NCBI RefSeq assembly: GCF_029637605.1
Contig: NZ_CP121261.1
Coordinates: 1,302,001 to 1,366,000 of the forward strand
Source of the DNA: Achromobacter spanius
GTDB taxonomy: Bacteria; Pseudomonadota; Gammaproteobacteria; Burkholderiales; Burkholderiaceae_B
DNA length: 64,000 bases
Reading direction: 5' to 3'
Within the stretch, counting starts at the first letter, position 1; each line of letters opens with the position of its first letter. Position numbers and translations under genes: made by a program. Below are positions 26,852 through 36,700 of this stretch, piece by piece. Under the pieces are notes generated by a model that worked only from the letters and a program-made list of their open reading frames with translations, was not told the DNA's origin and searched no databases.

Positions 26852-27940
26852 ATGGCTACTCTCAGCTTCCGTAACGTCAAGAAAACCTATGCCGGCAACG
26901 TGCCGGTCATCCATGGCATCGACATGGAGGTGAAAGACGGTGAATTCATCGTCATCGTCGGGCCGTCCGGCTGCGGCAAGTCCACGCTGATGCGCATGGT
27001 CGCCGGCCTGGAAACCGTGACCAGCGGCGACATCGTCATCGACGACAAGGTCGTCAACAACCTGGAACCCGCCGAACGCGACATCGCGATGGTGTTCCAG
27101 AACTATGCGCTCTACCCGCACATGACCGTGTTTGAAAACATGGCCTATGGCTTGAAGATCCGCAAGTTCTCGAAGGACGAGATCAAAAAGCGCGTGGACA
27201 TCGCCGCGCAGATCCTGGAACTGGGTCACCTGCTGGAGCGCCGCCCGCGCGCGCTGTCCGGCGGCCAGCGCCAGCGTGTGGCCATGGGCCGCGCCATCGT
27301 GCGTGAACCCAAGGTGTTCCTGTTCGACGAACCCTTGTCGAACCTGGACGCCAAGCTGCGCGTGGCGATGCGCCTTGAAATCATGAAGCTGCATCGCCGC
27401 CTGGGCACCACCAGCCTGTACGTGACGCACGACCAGGTTGAAGCCATGACGCTGGCGCATCGCATGATCGTCATGTATCAGGGCGTGCCCGAGCAGATCG
27501 GCACCCCCATGGAAGTCTTCGAAAAGCCCGCCTCGACCTTCGTGGCCGGCTTCATCGGGTCGCCCCCGATGAACCTGATGGAAGTGCAGGTGGCCGGCGA
27601 CGGCACCGTGCAGACCACCGACGGCATGGCGCTGGAAATCTCGCCGCTGCAAGTGCCGTCCCAGGTGCGCGGCCGCAAGATCATCATGGGCATGCGCCCC
27701 GAGCACATGCTGCTGAACACGCAAGGCGTGCCAGCCGAAGTTGAAATGGTCGAAACGCTGGGTTCGGAACAACTGGTGCATTGCCGCTGCGGCAAAAGCA
27801 CGCTGGTGGTGCGCTGCACGACGCGCCAATTGTCGGAAGCGTCAGCCAAGGTGGGCGATCGCGTCAACGTCGGCCCGGACGGCCGCCACCCGCTGCATTG
27901 GTTCGAGGCCGAAACCGGCCGCCGGGTGCAGGGTCTGTAA
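26852..27940 (+). CDS. ugpC: sn-Glycerol-3-phosphate ABC transporter ATPase UgpC
   Basis: This 362-residue ATPase of the MalK/UgpC type has Walker [11 protein letters not shown] (about 37-46), Q-loop [11 protein letters not shown], signature [16 protein letters not shown], Walker [16 protein letters not shown] and switch His [13 protein letters not shown]. Residues from about 240 form the TOBE/OB regulatory domain ([14 protein letters not shown] to the end). It energises UgpAE and may respond to phosphate or partner proteins through the C-terminal domain. A large dyad at 27987-28028 closes the operon. Confidence 0.95.
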   Translation: MATLSFRNVKKTYAGNVPVIHGIDMEVKDGEFIVIVGPSGCGKSTLMRMVAGLETVTSGDIVIDDKVVNNLEPAERDIAMVFQNYALYPHMTVFENMAYGLKIRKFSKDEIKKRVDIAAQILELGHLLERRPRALSGGQRQRVAMGRAIVREPKVFLFDEPLSNLDAKLRVAMRLEIMKLHRRLGTTSLYVTHDQVEAMTLAHRMIVMYQGVPEQIGTPMEVFEKPASTFVAGFIGSPPMNLMEVQVAGDGTVQTTDGMALEISPLQVPSQVRGRKIIMGMRPEHMLLNTQGVPAEVEMVETLGSEQLVHCRCGKSTLVVRCTTRQLSEASAKVGDRVNVGPDGRHPLHWFEAETGRRVQGL

Positions 27941-27986
27941 ACCGTAGATCGTCACAGCGATCGCCTGGCGCAGGTGCCAGGCAAAA

Positions 27987-28028
27987 GAATCGGGCCGCAA
28001 GCCATGTCATTGGCTTGCGGCCCGATTC
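27987..28028. terminator. Bidirectional terminator-like dyad between ugpC and livK paralog
   Basis: The 18-base arms at 27987-28004 and 28011-28028 are exact reverse complements, starting GAATCGGGCC, around a 6-nt loop. On the minus strand the stem is followed by TTTT (27986-27983), so it best terminates the livK-like gene. It can also stop ugp transcription. Confidence 0.85.
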
Positions 28029-28087
28029 ACATGCAGCGCCGGCGGCGCGCAAGCGCGCCACCGTGTCACTACATTACTGTCTCAGCA

Positions 28088-29215
28088 TTACTTATAGACG
28101 GTCTTGGAACCGTCCTTGTGCCAGGTGAACACGTCGAACTTGAAGTTCGTCAGGTCGCCCTGCTTGTTCCACGACACCTTGCCGATCGGCGTGTCGAAGG
28201 AATTGGCGTGCAGGTACTTGGCCACCTTGGTCGGGTCATCGCTGCCCGCGCCCTTGATGCCGTCCGCAATGACCTGGGTGGCCGCGTAGGCCGTCATCTG
28301 GAAGGCGCCGCCGGGGTTGCGCTTCTTGGCTTCAAAGGCCTTCACGATGTCGGCGTTGGCGGCGTTCTGGGTGAAGTCAGCCGGCAAGGTCAGCAACATG
28401 CCTTCAACGGCGTCACCGGCAATGGCGTTGATGTCGGGGTTGCCCGTGCCTTCGGGACCCATCCACTTTGCCTTCACGCCCTGCTCGGCTGCCTGGCGCA
28501 GCAACAGGCCCATTTCGGGGTGGTAGCCGCCGTAGTAGACGAAGTCCACGCCTTGCGCCTTCAGCTTGGTGATCACGGCCGAATAGTCGCTGTCACCGGC
28601 GTTCACGCCTTCAAAGATCGCGACGGGCACGCCGCCCTTTTCCAGGTCATTCTTGACCGCCGTGGCGATGCCCTGGCCGTACGACTGCTTGTCGTGCAGC
28701 ACGGCGGCCTTCTTCGGCTTGATCTTTTCCAGGATGAACTGCGCAGCGGCGGGGCCTTGCTGGTCGTCGCGGCCGATCGTGCGGAAGATGAACTCGTAGT
28801 TCTTGCCGTCGGTGACCGCTGGCGCCGTGGCCGACGGGGTCACCATCACCACGCCTTCGTTGTTGTAGATGTCGGCGGCGGCAATGGTTGCGCCCGAGCA
28901 CACATGGCCCACCACGAAACCGATCTTGCTGTTGACGACGCGGTTGGCCGCAACCGGGCCTTGCTTGGGCTCGCAGCCGTCGTCAATCACCACCGCTTCA
29001 AGCTTCTTGCCGTTCACGCCGCCCGCGGCATTGATGCGTTCAATGGCGGTGTCCACGCCCTCGCGGACCATGTCGCCATATTGGGTAACGGCGCCCGTCG
29101 TGGGGCCGACGACGCCGATCTTGATGGTTTGCGCATGCGCGCCCGCGGCAAACGTCAGGCCGGCGGCAACGCCAAGTGCCGCAAAGACCGGGGTCAGACG
29201 AAATGTTGGCTTCAT
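28088..29215 (-). CDS. Second LivK-type branched-chain amino acid binding protein
   Basis: This periplasmic binding protein of 375 residues is clearly paralogous to the LivK at 20385-21500. Shared segments include DDGCEPKQ, FRTIGRDDQQGP, VLHDKQ and YFGGYHPE/YYGGYHPE. The signal peptide (TPVFAALGVAAGLTFAAGAHA) precedes QTIKIGVVGPTTGAVTQYGD. GAGGAG lies upstream of ATG 29215; the open frame extends to 29287. No permease or ATPase genes adjoin it. It probably delivers another ligand to the LivHMGF membrane complex encoded 7 kb away, but this is inferred. Confidence 0.9.
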   Translation of the reverse strand: MKPTFRLTPVFAALGVAAGLTFAAGAHAQTIKIGVVGPTTGAVTQYGDMVREGVDTAIERINAAGGVNGKKLEAVVIDDGCEPKQGPVAANRVVNSKIGFVVGHVCSGATIAAADIYNNEGVVMVTPSATAPAVTDGKNYEFIFRTIGRDDQQGPAAAQFILEKIKPKKAAVLHDKQSYGQGIATAVKNDLEKGGVPVAIFEGVNAGDSDYSAVITKLKAQGVDFVYYGGYHPEMGLLLRQAAEQGVKAKWMGPEGTGNPDINAIAGDAVEGMLLTLPADFTQNAANADIVKAFEAKKRNPGGAFQMTAYAATQVIADGIKGAGSDDPTKVAKYLHANSFDTPIGKVSWNKQGDLTNFKFDVFTWHKDGSKTVYK

Positions 29216-29474
29216 GAGTGGACTCCTCTGATGGCTTGTAATCGTTGGTTTTCGTATCGGGCGGACGCCGGAATTCAAAATAATCACGCCCCGTTACGGT
29301 GCTTTTGCACGGCAAGCATACACCGAAAAAAGCGGGCTTTTGGAGCCCATCCGGGCCGGTTTCCGATGCTTGAGCGCTGCGGGAGCCGTCTCGCGGCATG
29401 CGTTTGTTTTATATCCCGCAAGGCATATGCAATAGACGATTTATTCGTTTGAGTTACTAACGGCGCGCGGCATC

Positions 29475-30080
29475 ATGGCCGCCATGAGACTCCAACCGAT
29501 CATCGTCCCCGGATGGAAAAACTCCGGACCCGACCACTGGCAGTCACGCTGGGCCAGCGTGCTGCCCCATGCGGTGCGCCTTGAACAACGCGATTGGGAA
29601 AATCCGGAACCGGCCGAATGGGTGTCCACATTGGCGGGCGAAGTTGACCGCGCGCGTTGCCCGGTGCTGATCGTTGCCCACAGCCTTGGCTGCCTGATCA
29701 CCGCCAGCCTGCCCGTGCCCTTGCGGGCCAAAGTCGCCGGCGCCCTGCTGGTGGCGCCCGCCGACGTTGAACGGCCCGACGCCCCATCCTGCCTGCGCGG
29801 CTTCGCACCCATTTCCCGCCATTCGCTGCCCTTTCAGAGCGTGGTCGTTGCCAGCGATGACGACCCCTATTGCGCCCTGGAACGCGCCCGCGCCTTTGCA
29901 GAAGACTGGGGTAGCCGCATCGTGGTCATGCACGGCGCCGGGCACATCAATGCAGCAAGCGGTTTGGCAGACTGGCCCGAGGGGCTGAAAATACTAGGCG
30001 CCCTGCGACGCCGCGCCGCGTGGCGCATCCCCTGCCCGGCCAAGCGCATCCCTCCCGTTCCCGTTTGCGGAGCACCTTGA
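29475..30080 (+). CDS. RBBP9/YdeN-family serine hydrolase
   Basis: This small alpha/beta hydrolase has 201 residues. The nucleophile is Ser70 in IVAHSLGC. The acid probably lies in VASDDDPYC and the catalytic His in GAGHINAASGLADWPEG, a signature of the RBBP9 (Ser_hydrolase, PF06821) family. The opening IIVPGWKNSGPDHWQSRW is also typical. The substrate is unknown. ATG 29475 and ATG 29484 are both possible starts. The last 25 residues are basic and Pro-rich and look unrelated to the fold, extending toward the noncoding leader of the capsule locus. Confidence 0.9.
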   Translation: MAAMRLQPIIVPGWKNSGPDHWQSRWASVLPHAVRLEQRDWENPEPAEWVSTLAGEVDRARCPVLIVAHSLGCLITASLPVPLRAKVAGALLVAPADVERPDAPSCLRGFAPISRHSLPFQSVVVASDDDPYCALERARAFAEDWGSRIVVMHGAGHINAASGLADWPEGLKILGALRRRAAWRIPCPAKRIPPVPVCGAP

Positions 30081-30761
30081 TTTATTAAGTAGCATTAAGT
30101 CACAAAGAACGGTTTTAAGAGCTTGGTGATCCATTACACTCCCGCAGCGTCGCCGGAACTTAGCCGAAATTAGGCACTTTGTGCCACGACTATTGCAAAT
30201 TATGCGATTAATTGCTGAAGTGGCCCAAGGTTTCCCCCCACGTGAATCCTTTTGATTAATCTTGCCCAAAACAAGTTACAAATGATTGATATGCTACGCC
30301 CCGAGAAGCGCGGGGTCAGCGAAATGAAAGCTTGAGGATCGCTGTCCCGCATGGGGGGCCGTGGGGGTTCGAACCCGCGCCCGGGCGGGTCGTAAACCTC
30401 GGTATCCGGTAAAATCATTCAGTTCCAATCCAAATGTTTCTGCGGCCGAACCGCATACATGCCCCGCCCTTGCACAAGCGAGCGGTCGAGAAGGCATTGG
30501 TTCGGTGAAATAACACTAAACAATGAAAACTCAGAGCAATCCCATGGCGCGCCGGCAGCAGCGCCAACGCAGTGTCCACAGCAAGGGGGCCATCCTCGCG
30601 ATGGCGGTACACCGGAGAATCAGCGTGTCGGGCCGTATCGGCGGCGCTTGAGGCGCCCGGCCATCTTGGCGTTCCAGCCATGATTGGCCTCTGTTCCCCC
30701 CGCGGCGCGACCGCGAATTCATATTCCTTGCCGGTGTACGGCCGGGTAAGAAGGACACTGC
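30081..30761. promoter_or_regulatory. 681-bp gene-free leader of the capsule locus
   Basis: I see no supported gene here; the short frames present have no recognisable domain. The first 220 bp are AT-rich and the likely promoter region. The middle holds a GC-rich block with the isolated palindrome GGTTCGAACC near 30366. GGCGGTAC at 30604-30611 is one base off the 8-base ops element that recruits RfaH to capsule operons. AAGGA near 30750 is the ribosome-binding site for the polyketide synthase. Confidence 0.5.
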
Positions 30762-33700
30762 ATGGCTAAGCGCGTTGCCGTAATCGGGCTTTCGTTCCGG
30801 TTCCCCAGCACTACCACGGACACTTACTGGCCGGATCTACTTGACGGCCGCGACCTGGTCACCCAGGTTGCCGAAGACCGCTGGTCCCCCGACGCCTACC
30901 TGCATCCCGCCAAAGACCACCCTGGGTCTGCCTACACTTTTGCCGCCGGCTCCATCGGCGACATATCCGGATTCGACGCGGGCTTCTTCGGTATTTCGCC
31001 GCGCGAAGCCGCGTTGATGGATCCGCAACAACGCCTGCTGCTGGAAATGAGCTGGGAGGCCATGGAGCAGGCCGGCGTCCGCCCTTCTACCCTGCGCGGA
31101 TCCAACTGCGGTGTCTATATAGGTATTGCCAGTTCGGATTACGCCTACCGCATGGCCGAAGACCTGAACGCCGTCGACGCATCGATGGCAACGGGCAACA
31201 CCGCCAGCATCGCCGCCAACCGCCTGTCGTACTTCTTCGACCTGCGTGGCCCCAGCATCGCCATGGACACGGCTTGCTCGTCGTCGCTGGTGGCCTTCCA
31301 CCAGGCCTGCCGCGCCATCGCCTCCGGTGAATGCAGCCAAGCCCTTGCGGGCGGCGTCAGTCTGCACCTGCATCCTTACGGTTTCATTACCTTTTCCAAA
31401 GCATCCATGCTGTCGCCCCGCGGCCGCTGCAATGTCTTTGACGCGGCGGGCGACGGCTATGTGCGGTCGGAAGGCGGCGGCATCTTCCTGCTGAAAGACT
31501 ATGACCAGGCCCTGGCCGATGGCGACAACATCCTGGCGGTTGTCGCCGGGTCCGCCGTCAACACCGACGGCCGCAAGTCTGGCCTGACCGTGCCCAGCGC
31601 CGATGCGCAGGCCACGTTGATGCGCCAGGCCTACGAACAGGCCGGCATCTCGCCAGCTGACATCGATTACCTGGAAGCCCACGGCACCGGTACCGCTGTT
31701 GGTGACCCCATTGAAACGCGCGCCATCGGCGCGGCGCTGGCCCAGCAACGCAGCAAAGACGCCCCGTTGCCCATCGGTTCCGTCAAAAGCAACCTGGGCC
31801 ATCTGGAAGCCGCTTCCGGCGTGGCCGGCCTGGTCAAGGCGCTATATGTATTGCGCCACCGCGTCGTGCCGGCCACCATCGGCATCAAAACGCTGAACCC
31901 CAAGATTGAATTCCGGGAATGGAATCTGGACGTCGTCACCCAGAACCGCAAGCTGCGCCAGACGGGCAAGCTGGTGGTGGGCGTGAACTCGTTCGGCTTT
32001 GGCGGGGCCAACGCCCACGTCATTCTGGAAAGCCCGCCGCCACGCAACCCGGCCGCCGAAGGCAAGATGGCCAAGACCGCGCCGATTCCGGTGGTGGTCT
32101 CGGGTAAATCACCCCAGGCCCTGAAAGCCGCCGCCCGGCAAATGGCCGACGTATTGCGCGACCAGCCCGCCCGCTTCCTTTACAACGCCGCCTACCACGC
32201 CGCCATGCGCCGCGACTGGCACGGCGAACGCGCCGTCGTCTTCGGCACGCAATGCAATACCGTGGCTGAATTGCTCCTGCAATTCGCCGACGGCGCGGAA
32301 TCCAAGCACGACGTGGTCACCGGCAGCGCGCTAAGCCAGGCGCGCGGCCCCGTCATGGTCTATTCCGGCAACGGATCGCAATGGGCCAACATGGGCCGCC
32401 GGCTGTTGTCCGACCCCGTCTTTGCCACCGCCATCGACGAGGTCGATGCGCTGTTCTCGCAGTACGCCGACTTTTCCCTGCACAAGGAACTGGCCGGTGA
32501 AAACGGCGACGACCGCTACCAACGCACCGAAATCGCGCAGCCCGCGTTGTTTGCCCTGCAAGTGGGCATCACGCGCATGCTGGCGCAGCGTGGCGTCGTG
32601 CCCCGCGCCGTCATTGGGCACAGCGTGGGCGAAGTGGCCGCCGCCTGGGCCTGCGGCGCGCTGAGCCTGCCGGACGCCGTGTGCGTCATCTTCCAGCGCA
32701 GCCGCCTGCAAGGCCAGACCAAGGGCCAAGGCCGCATGACTGCCGTTGGCATCAGTGGCGAAGCCGCGCAAGCCTTGATCGCCCTGCACAACCTGGGCGC
32801 CTCGGTCTGCGTGGCCGGCTACAACAGCCAGCGTGGCGCCACCGTTGCCGGCGCGCCGGAATCGTTAAGCATTCTTGAAGCCGCCTTGGCCGAAGAATCC
32901 CTTTTCTTCCGCCGGCTGGACCTGGACTACGCCTTCCACAGCCCCGCCATGGACGGCATCGAAGCCGATATCCGAGGCGCGCTGGCCAACATCCAGCCTC
33001 GGGCAAGCGATGTGCCCTTCTATTCCACGGTAACCGGCGCAGCCCTGGACGGCGCGTCGCTGACCGCCGAGTACTGGTGGCGCAACGTGCGCGAGCCCGT
33101 ACGTTTCGAACAGGCCGCCAACCAGCTCGCCGCGCAAGGCAACAATATTTTTATGGAAGTGGGCCCGCACCCGCTGCTGCGTTCCTACCTGAACGACACG
33201 CTCAAGGCGGCCGACATGCAAGGGCGCGTGCTTAGCACGTCTACCCGTGGCGGCGACGACCCCGAGAAAATCTGGATGGCCGCGGGCCAGGTCATCGTCA
33301 GTGGCGGCCAGATCGACCTGCAATCGCTCTTCCCGTGGGAGGGTCCCGCCGTCGACCTGCCCACCTACCCCTGGCAGCGCGAACGCCACTGGCACCCCAC
33401 CACCCCGGAATCCCTGGGCCTGCTGTCGCGCCGCCGCGTGCACCCGCTGCTGGGCTGCCCCATGCAGCAGCACGAGCACACCTGGGAAAACCAACTCGAC
33501 ACCCAATCCCATCCGGCCTTGGCCGACCACGTGGTGGGTGATGCCGTCGTATTCCCCGGCACCGGCTTTGCAGAAATTGCGCTGGCCGCCGCGCTGCAGT
33601 GGCAAACCAGCGACTACGCCGAACTTGAAGAACTGGAAATCCACGCGCCGCTGCTGCTGAATGCATCGCCCAGCAAGCTGACCCGCCTGCTGCTGGACGA

Positions 33701-36700
33701 CGCCGACGGGCGCTTCCGCATCACCGCCAAAGACACCAACAGCACCGAGCCCTGGGTCAAGCACGCCAGCGGCCGCCTGCTGCGCGAGCCCGGCCGCGCC
33801 CGCCTGACGCAAAGCGAACTCAGCCTGCCCACCCGCGCACCGGATTTCACCGGCCAAACGCACAACGCACTGACGTGCGCGGTGGGGCTGGACTACGGCC
33901 CTGCCTTCCGCGCCGTATCCCACGGCTGGATTGAATCCGACACCAGCGTACTGGCGGTGCTGCAAGCCGACGCCAGCCTGGCCGCCGAACTGGGCGCCAC
34001 GCACCTGCACCCGGCCCTGCTCGATTGCGCCTTCCAACTGATTATTCAATTGCTGCGCAACGACCCCGCCATGGGGCAAGGCATTGCCTTCGTGCCCGCC
34101 AAGATCGGACGCCTGACGCTGCGCGCCAACGCCGGCCAGCCCGCCGCCGCCCGAGTCCGCCTGGAACGCCGCGCGCCGCATTCGCTGACCGCCAGCTTCG
34201 AACTCTATAACGCCGCCGGCGAACAGATTGCCGCCGTCGAGCAAGCCCGTTTCCGCAGCATCCGCCTGCGCAAACCCGCCGCCGACAACCTTAGCTTTCT
34301 GGATGCCATCGCCACCCCGCGTCCGCACGCGCCCTTTGGCCCCAATCCGCTAGACCATGCATCGCTGCGCACCGCCCTGGCCGACGCCATTGCCGCCTGC
34401 GTGCAAGACGGCGCGCACGACCGCTACGCCCAAGAAGTCGACCCGCTTCTGGACAGCCTGTGTTACGGCTTTGCGCTGGACGCATTGCGCCAGATTGCGC
34501 CCGACGGCTTGCTGCTGCCGCAGGCGCTGGTGACCGAACTGCGCCGCCATGCGCCAGATACCGCGCTGCTGCTGGACCACACGATTGCCCGCTTGACGTC
34601 CGCCGGCTTCGCCGAGGCCAGCGCCGCCGGCATCCACCTGCCCGCACAAGACGACAGCGACAGCCGCACGTCTGACATCTGGAACACCCTGCTGCGCGAA
34701 TACCCCGACTACGCGCAGATCGTCCACGCCGTTGGCCGCGTTGGCCTGCACCTGCCCGCCCTGTTGCGCGGCGAGGCTGCCTTGGACGACGTCTGCCCGC
34801 GCGCCAGTACCCCCGCCGCCATCAGCCGCAGCGCCTTGGGCGCGGCCAGCGGCCAACGCCTGGGCACCGCCCTGCGCGGCATCCTGGAACAGGCGCAAGC
34901 CAATCGCGTACCCGGCCAACGCCTGGCCATCATTGAAGTCGGCCAAGCCGCGCCGCTGTTCGCGTCCAACTGCTGCGACGCCCTGGACTTCAACGTGGCC
35001 GACTACTGCTACGCGTCGAACCAGGCCGACGTGCTGGACCACGTTGCCCATCAGCAAGCCGAACGCTATCCCAATGCGCAAACCGAACTGATCGCCGACA
35101 GCAGCGAAGGCGGCGCAAGCCCCACCGCCCGTTGCGACCTGGCCCTTTTCCATTGCGAATTCGACACACTGGAAGCCGCCCGCGCGGCCCTGCGCCACGC
35201 CCGCGCCAGCCTCCGGCCTGGCGGCCTGCTGGTGTTGTGCAGTGCGCACCCCACCGCCTGGGGCGACTTCGTCTTTGGTGGACGCCAAAACTGGTGGCAG
35301 ACCGGCGAAAACGGCGAACAGCTCTCCACGCAGCAACCCGCCGATTTCTGGCTGGATGAACTGCAATCGCTGGGCCTGCATTGCGACAGCCCGCTGGCGT
35401 TTTCGGACTCCGTTGCCACCGGTGCGTACCTGCTGACCGCGCGCTTCGATGACGCTGACGCCGATATCGCCAATACCGCGAACGCCGTCGCCAACAACAC
35501 CGCCATCGAGCCCGCCAACTGGCTCATCCTGGCGGACCGCAATCCTGAGCACGGCGCCGGCCTGGCCCAGTCGCTGGAAGCCGCCCTGACCCGCGCTGGC
35601 CACCACGTCCGCATGGCCGCCGGTGTCGCCGCCGACGCCCTGGACGACTTGCTGCGCAACGGCGGGGTCGGCCCCGTCAGCCATGTCGTGCATCTGGATG
35701 GGCTGGCCTGGGTTGATCGCCAAGACGCGAGCCCCGCAGCCGCTCAAGAAACCGCCCAAAATCTACTGACCAAGCAAACCCGCCGCTGCGCATTGGCCGC
35801 CGCCGTCATCCAGGCCTGCGAGCGCACGCAAACCAACGCAACGCTTTGGCTGGTTACCGCCGACGCCGCTCAGTACCTGCGTACCGCGCCAAGCGCCTCG
35901 GCCGGCATGCATGCGTTGAACGATGCCGCGCTGTGGGGCTACGGCCGCACGCTGGCCAACGAAGCATCCAACTTCCGCGTCCGCATGGTCGACCTGCCGC
36001 TGGCGCAAATGCAAACGCAGGCGAACCCGTTGGTGGACGCCCTGGCGCGCGAGTTCGTGCACCAGGACAACGAAGACGAAATCATTCTTGACGACTCCGG
36101 CGCCCGCTACGCGCCGCGCCTGCGTCAAGCCACGCGCCCGACGCAAGACGCGTCCGACCTGCGTGCGTCACAAGCCGTGCGCCTGGGCTTTGAATTCCCC
36201 GGCCAGTTGCGCAACCTGCGCTGGGAATCCTGCGCCGCGCCCGCCCCGGCTGACGACGAGCTTGAAGTCCGCATCGAAGCCACCGGCCTGAACTTCCGCG
36301 ACGTCATGTACGCGCTGGGCCTGCTGTCCGACGAAGCCATCGAGAACGGCTTTGCCGGCCCCACGCTGGGCCTGGAGTTTTCGGGCACCGTCATCCGCGT
36401 GGGCTCGGACGTGGACGACTACGCCGTCGGCGACGCCGTCGTAGGCTTTGGCCCCGCCAGCTTTGGCGACCGCGTGCTGACCAAGCCCAGCGCCATCTCG
36501 CACATACCCGAAGGCTTCTCGTTTGAAGCCGCCGCCACCATTCCCAGCACCTTCTTCACCGTCTACTACGCGCTCCACCACCTGGCGCGCCTGGAAGAAG
36601 GCGAAAAGATCCTGATCCACGGCGCGGCTGGCGGCGTGGGCATTGCCGCCATCCAGTTCGCACAATGGCTGGGCGCGGAAATCTACGCCACCGCCGGCTC

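Noticed and set aside
30355..30390. A T-loop-like GGTTCGAACC in the capsule leader suggesting a tRNA, tmRNA end or att site
   Set aside because: On either strand the flanks allow only about 3 bp of the 5-bp T stem, and no acceptor or anticodon arm could be assembled around it. It is better read as an isolated palindrome.
30200..30681. Short minus-strand open frames of 67-88 codons in the leader
   Set aside because: No ribosome-binding site, no recognisable domain, and Pro/Arg-rich composition typical of antisense frames in GC-rich DNA.
32865..34328. 487-codon open frame antisense to the PKS
   Set aside because: Gly/Gln/Ala/Val-rich shadow of a GC-rich coding strand; the plus-strand PKS explains every conserved motif.
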